DNA from: DATFDN01 sp049591635
Lineage (GTDB): Bacteria; Pseudomonadota; Alphaproteobacteria; Acetobacterales; Acetobacteraceae
Assembly (NCBI GenBank): GCA_049591635.1
Contig: JBAWFF010000522.1
Location: 1-11,078 of the forward strand
DNA: 11,078 nt
Reading direction: 5' to 3'
Shown here piece by piece: positions 6,821-11,078 of this stretch. The notes under the pieces were generated by a model, which saw only the letters and a program-made list of their open reading frames with translations, ran no database searches and was not told where the DNA came from. The stretch's first letter is position 1. Every line of letters begins with the position of its first letter. The translations under genes and the position numbers were made by a program.

Positions 6821-6846
6821 CGGTTGGGTTAACAGCCGGTGAAGCA

Positions 6847-7947
6847 TCACGCGCCCAGCGGCAGGAGTTTCGCGAGCGACAGCCCGCTCACGCCGGCGAT
6901 GACCTGATAGGACGCCTCCAGCTGCGTCTGGGTCTGCGTGATGTCCGACAGGGTCCGCGCCATATTGGCGTCCTGCGCCGTGCCGACCTGGGTGGTGAGC
7001 GCCGTCTGGGTATCGGCGAGGTTGGTCTGCGTCGCGGTCAGCGCGGCTTGCCGGTTGCCCAGCACGCCGGCGTCGCCGGCCATCGCGCTGATGGCGCCTT
7101 GCAGGCTGCTGGTCGTGTCGGCCACCAGCCCGGCGAACCCGGCGTCGTTCACCTGGGTGCTCGACAGCGAGCCGAGCGTGGCGAGGGAGCGCATCAGATC
7201 GCGCATGTAGGAGCCGGTCGTCGAACTCCCGGTCGAGGCGATGGCGGTGTTGGCGCTGGCGAGCAGGCCGATCGGCGTGCTCTGGCCCTCGCCCGTCTGA
7301 ACGGTGGGGATCTGCGCCTGGAGCGTGCTCGCGGGCTGCGACATATATGCGGAGAATGGTGAGGTCCCGGCGGCGTTGGAACTGGCGATGCCGAGCGTCG
7401 CCGCGGCGGTGGCGGCGGCACCGGCACCCCCGAGACTGCCGACCGCCGTCGCGATCTGGGTATAGAAGCCGGAGGCGAGGACGCCGCTGGGATCGGGTAC
7501 CGGCGCGTTCGCCGAATCGGCGCCGCCGAAGACATAGGTGCCGCCGTCCTGGGTATCGAGCAGCCCAGCGACCTCCTTCAGCGCGTCCTGGGCGGAGGTC
7601 GCGACGCTGTCCACCTCGGATGGATTGATTCCGTTGAGGTTGGGCATGTCGGCATAGAAATTCGCCGCGATCTGCTGGATTTGCGTCATCGTGGTCTGGG
7701 TCACGCCCATCTGGCCGGTGGCGGCGGAGATGTTGTTCTGCCAGGTCTGGAGGTTGGCGATCTCCGGGTTGAGATTGAGCGACGTCGAGGCGCCGGCGCC
7801 GAGGCCGGAATAGGTGTTCGACAGGAATCCCGTGCTTGCCTGTTCGGTCAGCTGACCGAGGCGCTGGCGCACGTTGGCGCTGTCGGCCACGAGCGTTTGC
7901 AGCAGCCCGTAGCCGCCCGGCGCGGGCACGCTCGCGATCCCGCTCAT
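6847..7947 (-). CDS. flgL: Flagellar hook-filament junction protein FlgL (HAP3)
   Basis: This 366-residue flagellin-like protein sits between hook and filament. The N-terminal helix LLQTLVADSANVRQRLGQLTEQASTGF (15-41) stands for the usual LxxQxSSGKR region. A coiled segment follows (NLQTWQNNISAATGQMGVTQTTM), then the FlgL hallmark GGTYVFGGADSANAPVPDP (in pieces within about residues 134-155). The C-terminal helix carries QTQLEASYQVIAGVSGLSLAKLL. The middle is Ala/Gly/Ser/Thr-rich. The start overlaps the flgK stop as ATGA, so translation is coupled and no Shine-Dalgarno is needed. It has no typical MRIST-type N-terminus, a divergence that can make automatic annotation call it simply flagellin. 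Position after flgK and the YVFGG motif make FlgL the better call. Confidence 0.92.
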   Translation of the reverse strand: MSGIASVPAPGGYGLLQTLVADSANVRQRLGQLTEQASTGFLSNTYSGLGAGASTSLNLNPEIANLQTWQNNISAATGQMGVTQTTMTQIQQIAANFYADMPNLNGINPSEVDSVATSAQDALKEVAGLLDTQDGGTYVFGGADSANAPVPDPSGVLASGFYTQIATAVGSLGGAGAAATAAATLGIASSNAAGTSPFSAYMSQPASTLQAQIPTVQTGEGQSTPIGLLASANTAIASTGSSTTGSYMRDLMRSLATLGSLSSTQVNDAGFAGLVADTTSSLQGAISAMAGDAGVLGNRQAALTATQTNLADTQTALTTQVGTAQDANMARTLSDITQTQTQLEASYQVIAGVSGLSLAKLLPLGA

Positions 7948-9419
7948 GGATTAACCATCGCGAGGAGGGCGCTGTACAGGCTCTGCACCGCACCGATGAC
8001 CTTGGCGTTGGCGCCGTAGGCGTTCTGCAACGCGATCAGGTTCGACATCTGGGCATCCATGTCCACCCCGGTTTCCCCGTTCACCTGGCCTTGCAGGCTG
8101 GTCTGCACCGCCTGCTCGGTTGCGAGTTGGCTGCTGGCCCCGGCGCTGTCGGATGCCTGGGTACCGACCAGGCTGGTCGCGAATCCGGCCAGCGTGGCGG
8201 GCGGGGCGAACGGCGCGATCAGGGTTCCCGTCGGGCCGAGGCCGGTGGTGTGCCCCCCCACGACCGGAGCGTTGCCGAGAACGTTGTCGAGGACGTCGTT
8301 GATCACGGTCGCGAAGCCGGCGGTGCCGCCCGCGTTGACCGACGGAATGCCGTCGCGCACGGCGGCCGGGTTGGCGGCGACGGCCGGGTTCACCTGGATC
8401 TGGACGGCGAACCCGACATAGCCCGATTGCACCGGCGCGCCGCCGCCGGCGGGCACGGTGCCGGCGGTGTCGGTGAACAGCGGCAAGCCCTGTGCCGAGA
8501 AGCCGGCGGCGAGGTTCTGGGAGAACTCGTCGAGTTCGGCCTGATAGGTCGGCAACGTCGTGTCACGCAGCGTGATGTTGGCGCCGATCTGCCCGCCCTG
8601 AAGCCCGGCGGTCACGTCCACCCCGCCCAGGGTGATCGCCGGAATGCCGCCGCCGGGATAGGACGTCCCCGGCGCCACTGTGGCGCCGGTGGTGGCGAGC
8701 GGATTGGCCACGCCGCGGGTCGGCAAGGTGACGCCGCTCGTGGTGGTGAGCAGCACGTCGCCGTTCGCCTGCTGGAGCACGTTCACGCCGACCAGCTGCG
8801 AGAGGTTGGCGATGGCGGTGTCGCGCTGATTCTCCAGATCGGCGGTGCTCTGTCCCGCCGCCTTGCCCGCGATGATCTGGTTCGACAGGCCGCCGATGGT
8901 CCCGAGATCGGCGTTGATCGTGCCGACCTCGCTGACGATGGCGTTCTGCGCGTCCTGGCGCTGCGTCGTGTAAGCGTTGCCGAGCGTGTTGATGCCGCTT
9001 GCCAACGTGCCGGCGGAAGCCACGACGCTCGCCTGTTGCGTGGCGTTGCTCGGATCGTTCAGTAGCGTCGAGAACGCATCCTCGACGTTGCCGAGAAGGC
9101 TTGCCAGATCCTGACCTTGGCCCGGCGTCCCCTGCACCGCGTCGAGCGCGGTCAGCGCGGCCGAGGTCGTGGCGAGGCCGGCGGTGGTCGCGTTCTGCCC
9201 CAGGACCTCGGTTTGCAGCGCCTGATCCACGTCGCGTTGCGCCGGAGCCGAGCGGACGCCTATTCCGATGCCGCCCGCCGTGACGCTCTGCTCGGCGGCG
9301 GTCTCGCTCGCATAGCCGGGCGTGCTCGCGTTGGCGACGTTGTGCGAGACGAGGGCAAGCTCGGCATTGATCGCGGCGAGGCCGCTGCCGGCGATCGAGA
9401 GGGACGCGTCGAGGCTCAT
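7944..9419 (-). CDS. flgK: Flagellar hook-associated protein FlgK (HAP1)
   Basis: This 491-residue protein forms the first junction layer on the hook tip. The N-terminal rod/hook signature is ALSLVSHN-like, seen as LALVSHNVANASTPGY (21-36). The C-terminus has GVDMDAQMSNLIALQNAYGA (451-470) followed by KVIGAVQSLYSALL, the standard FlgK coiled end. The FlgK helical region AFSTLLNDPSNATQQASVVA matches the family's F..L...P...A.R..VL segment. The middle is divergent, Gly/Ala/Thr-rich and somewhat shorter than the enterobacterial protein. It starts 4 bases after flgE with only a weak GAG upstream, so translation probably depends on flgE, and its stop overlaps flgL. Regulation should follow the flgE promoter. 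Confidence 0.95.
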   Translation of the reverse strand: MSLDASLSIAGSGLAAINAELALVSHNVANASTPGYASETAAEQSVTAGGIGIGVRSAPAQRDVDQALQTEVLGQNATTAGLATTSAALTALDAVQGTPGQGQDLASLLGNVEDAFSTLLNDPSNATQQASVVASAGTLASGINTLGNAYTTQRQDAQNAIVSEVGTINADLGTIGGLSNQIIAGKAAGQSTADLENQRDTAIANLSQLVGVNVLQQANGDVLLTTTSGVTLPTRGVANPLATTGATVAPGTSYPGGGIPAITLGGVDVTAGLQGGQIGANITLRDTTLPTYQAELDEFSQNLAAGFSAQGLPLFTDTAGTVPAGGGAPVQSGYVGFAVQIQVNPAVAANPAAVRDGIPSVNAGGTAGFATVINDVLDNVLGNAPVVGGHTTGLGPTGTLIAPFAPPATLAGFATSLVGTQASDSAGASSQLATEQAVQTSLQGQVNGETGVDMDAQMSNLIALQNAYGANAKVIGAVQSLYSALLAMVNP

Positions 9420-9423
9420 CGTC

Positions 9424-10716
9424 TCAGGTCTTCATGTTGATGGTGACCTGGAGCATCGTGTCGCCGGTCGTGATCATCTTGGCGTTGGCGCTGTAGGCCT
9501 CCTGCGCGACGATCAGCTTGCTGAACTCGCTCGCGATATCGACGTTGGAGCTTTCCACCGAGCCGGTGACGAGGCTTCCCGCGCCGTTGCTGTCCTGGTT
9601 CTGCGCGATCGGGTCGCCGGAATTGATCGTCGCCGTGAACGCCTGGCCATCCTGGCGTTGCAGCGCGTCTGGATTGGCGAACGTGATGACGGGAACTTGC
9701 GCGACCACCTGCGACTGGCCGTTGCTGTAATTGGCGACGACGTTGCCGGTGCTGGTCATGGCGAGGCTGGTGAAGCTGCCGGCCGGCACCCCGTTCTGGG
9801 TGATGTTGCTCGCGCTGTAGGCGGTTCCGGCGAACTGCGTCACGCCGGAGGACGAACCGAAATCGCCGAGGCCCAAGGTGACGGTTTGCGGCCCGGCGCC
9901 GAAATCGGCGGTGAATGTCAGGTTCGCCGGGGCGCCGGCGCTGAACGCCGAGGGGGTCACGCCGCTCGCGCCGGTGAACGAGCCGATCGTGCCCGCCGCG
10001 ACGCCGCTGGTGCCGAATTGCACAGTCGCGCTGCCGATCGTGGTGCCGGCGACATCGGGCGAACTGAGGGTGGCGGTCCACGCGTTGGCTCCGGCGGGCG
10101 TCCAGCCGATCGTCAGGGCGTGCAGTGCTCCGGTGGCGTCGTAGAGGTCCACCTGCGAGGATGCCGGCGTCGCGCTTCCGGCCGGAATATTGGCCGACAG
10201 GCCGATGCTGGACGTGGCGATCGGATTGAACGGCGCCTCCGCGATCTGGATCGGCGAGAGGGTGGACTGGTTGGCGACGCCGGTGGCCGGGTCCACCGTC
10301 CAACCCTGCAAGTAGTTTCCCTGGCTGTTGACCAGATAACCGTTCTGGTCGAGCTGGAAGTCGCCGGCGCGGGTGTACGATGTCTCCGCCCCGAAGGTCG
10401 GCAGCGTGCTGCCCTTGACCACGCCGTTCGGCTGCGAAACGGCGAAAAAGCCATTGCCGGAGATGGCGAGGGCGAGCGGGTCCGAGCTCTGCGAGATCGT
10501 GCCCTGGACGTTGTTGGTATAGTCCGGCCGGGTGGCCACCGCTCCGGGTTCGTTCTGCTGCGCGGTACTCGTGGTGACGTAATCGATGAAGCTGGTATCG
10601 ACCCCTTTGTAGCCGACGGTCTGGCTATTGGCGACATTGTCGCTGATGTTGCCGAACGCGGCGGATTGCGCGGTCAGTCCGCTGACGGCGGTGTCGAGGG
10701 CACTGAACAGGGACAT
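9424..10716 (-). CDS. flgE: Flagellar hook protein FlgE
   Basis: This 430-residue protein polymerises into the hook, exported through the flagellar type III apparatus. The N-terminus MSLFSALDTAVSGLTAQS leads into FGNISDNVANSQTVGYKG (21-38), the conserved rod/hook motif. The central FlgE/F/G region shows AISGNGFFAVSQ (84-95) and YTRAGDFQLDQNGYLVNSQG (114-133) followed by NYLQGW. The C-terminus is SSNVDIASEFSKLIVAQEAY (389-408) then ANAKMITTGDTMLQVTINMK. Length is close to typical FlgE. The frame is open to 10968, but GGAG 6 bases before ATG 10716 and the family N-terminus fix the start. A sigma-54-type promoter lies about 45 bases upstream. flgK follows after 4 bases, so flgE heads the hook-junction operon. 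Confidence 0.97.
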   Translation of the reverse strand: MSLFSALDTAVSGLTAQSAAFGNISDNVANSQTVGYKGVDTSFIDYVTTSTAQQNEPGAVATRPDYTNNVQGTISQSSDPLALAISGNGFFAVSQPNGVVKGSTLPTFGAETSYTRAGDFQLDQNGYLVNSQGNYLQGWTVDPATGVANQSTLSPIQIAEAPFNPIATSSIGLSANIPAGSATPASSQVDLYDATGALHALTIGWTPAGANAWTATLSSPDVAGTTIGSATVQFGTSGVAAGTIGSFTGASGVTPSAFSAGAPANLTFTADFGAGPQTVTLGLGDFGSSSGVTQFAGTAYSASNITQNGVPAGSFTSLAMTSTGNVVANYSNGQSQVVAQVPVITFANPDALQRQDGQAFTATINSGDPIAQNQDSNGAGSLVTGSVESSNVDIASEFSKLIVAQEAYSANAKMITTGDTMLQVTINMKT

Positions 10717-10722
10717 GGCTCG

Positions 10723-10726
10723 CTCC
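10723..10726 (-). promoter_or_regulatory. Ribosome binding site of flgE
   Basis: The minus strand reads GGAG (within ACGGAGCGAG) 6 bases before ATG 10716. It supports that start over the longer open frame reaching 10968. Confidence 0.75.
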
Positions 10727-10758
10727 GTCGCGGCCACGAAACGCCGCGCCCGGACTTC

Positions 10759-10773
10759 GCAGGAACCGTGCCA
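10759..10773 (-). promoter_or_regulatory. Sigma-54 (RpoN) promoter of flgE
   Basis: The minus strand reads TGGCACG-GTTC-CTGC. This matches the -24/-12 consensus TGGCACG-N4-TTGC at every defined position but one, with invariant GG and GC exactly spaced. Transcription would start near 10747, giving a leader of about 30 bases before ATG 10716. Sigma-54 control of hook genes through an enhancer-binding activator (FlbD in Caulobacter) is established in alphaproteobacteria. The site probably drives flgE-flgK-flgL and perhaps genes beyond. Confidence 0.78.
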
Positions 10774-10816
10774 GCCTCCCGCTTCAAGGCGCGCGGGCCG
10801 ACTGGGACCGTCGATT

Positions 10817-10828
10817 CCGCTCGAGCGG
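10817..10828. promoter_or_regulatory. Perfect 12-base palindrome between divergent promoters
   Basis: CCGCTCGAGCGG is its own reverse complement. Its centre is about 76 bases upstream of the predicted flgE start point and about 100 bases upstream of the predicted rightward one. That is the usual range for a sigma-54 activator site and would let one site serve both directions. The palindrome is seen directly; the binding role is inference. A weaker inverted repeat, GGGCA-N5-TGCCC, lies at 10841-10855. Confidence 0.35.
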
Positions 10829-10896
10829 GCAGGAAGCGCCGGGCAGGATGTGCCCATTCGCCGCCGTGCCGGCGCGTCCCACGCAAGCCGGGCGAG

Positions 10897-10911
10897 TGGT
10901 CCGCGGGTTGC
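10897..10911 (+). promoter_or_regulatory. Possible rightward sigma-54 promoter
   Basis: The plus strand reads TGGTCCG-CGGG-TTGC followed by A. This agrees with TGGCACG-N4-TTGCA except at two positions, with GG and GC correctly spaced. The predicted start point is near 10923. It points away from flgE into the partial open frame at the right edge. It is less secure than the flgE promoter because CA is replaced by TC in the -24 element. Confidence 0.5.
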
Positions 10912-10924
10912 ATTCGTCCCGCCC

Positions 10925-11078
10925 GTGATCGACAGCATCCCACAGGCGGCGACGTCCACGGCGCCCATCGTTCCGGTCGCCGCGCGCGCGCCGATGCCCG
11001 AGGCGACGGCATCCGCGAGCTTTTTGGATGCGCTCGCGGGCGTCCTCGCTGGCCCGGTGGCCGGCGCGCCCCTCGAAC
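10925..11078 (+). CDS. Possible start of a divergent flagellar gene (FliK-like?), cut off by window edge
   Basis: A plus-strand frame is open to the edge and reads, from GTG 10925, VIDSIPQAATSTAPIVPV, then AARAPMPEATASASF, then LDALAGVLAGPVAGAPLE. From GTG 10925 onward the third codon positions are almost all G or C. The codons before it are less biased, and the other two frames give Arg-rich or interrupted sequence, so coding is plausible. A Pro/Ala/Thr-rich N-terminus with a LDALAGVLAG helix is reminiscent of FliK-type hook-length control proteins, which often neighbour flgD-flgE, but about 50 residues cannot establish this. The start is uncertain: GTG 10925 would be nearly leaderless from the predicted promoter, while ATG 10994 gives a 70-base leader. 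Neither has a clear Shine-Dalgarno. Confidence 0.4.
   Translation, partial: MIDSIPQAATSTAPIVPVAARAPMPEATASASFLDALAGVLAGPVAGAPLE

Noticed and set aside
7836..9065. Plus-strand open frame of 409 residues opposite flgK/flgL
   Set aside because: Shadow of flgK and flgL. It is rich in Gly, Arg and His, with no known fold motifs.
10717..10968. N-terminal extension of FlgE from ATG 10968
   Set aside because: FlgE proteins begin at the MSLFSAL-type N-terminus, and the extension would cover the sigma-54 promoter and ribosome binding site.
10980..10991. Alternating CG run as a possible Z-DNA or regulatory tract
   Set aside because: Short, and expected by chance in coding-like sequence this rich in GC.

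Overview
The window is a late (filament and hook) flagellar locus from a GC-rich alphaproteobacterium. The flbT-flaF-DUF1217 trio next to the flagellin gene is an alphaproteobacterial signature. The short flagellin and the divergent FlgK/FlgL sequences suggest Rhodospirillales, possibly Acetobacteraceae; the family-level guess is inference. There are no tRNA or rRNA genes, insertion sequences or CRISPR arrays. Almost everything lies on the minus strand, so genes are transcribed from high to low coordinates.

In transcription order: flgE (hook), flgK and flgL (hook-filament junction), flagellin, flbT and flaF (post-transcriptional control and secretion of flagellin), a DUF1217 flagellar protein with an internal repeat, a TPR-methyltransferase, a TPR/SPINDLY-type O-GlcNAc-transferase-like enzyme, and a family 2 glycosyltransferase that runs off the left edge. 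flgE/flgK and flaF/DUF1217 are 4 bases apart. flgK/flgL and methyltransferase/OGT overlap by ATGA. Two gaps of about 100 bases flank the flagellin gene and hold hairpins: small ones in its 5' leader and a strong one after its stop codon.

The right end (10717-11078) is a divergent control region. A strong sigma-54-type promoter points left into flgE. A second sigma-54-like site points right toward an open frame that may be the start of a hook-length-control (FliK-like) or other flagellar gene. A perfect 12-base palindrome lies between them at a distance typical of an enhancer-binding activator site.

Read together, the locus builds the hook, junction and filament. It controls flagellin at the mRNA level through FlbT/FlaF, and probably decorates flagellin or another surface product using the downstream methyltransferase/OGT/GT2 cassette. 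That cassette is the least-described part. The link between its enzymes and flagellin rests on gene order and family knowledge, not on direct proof.
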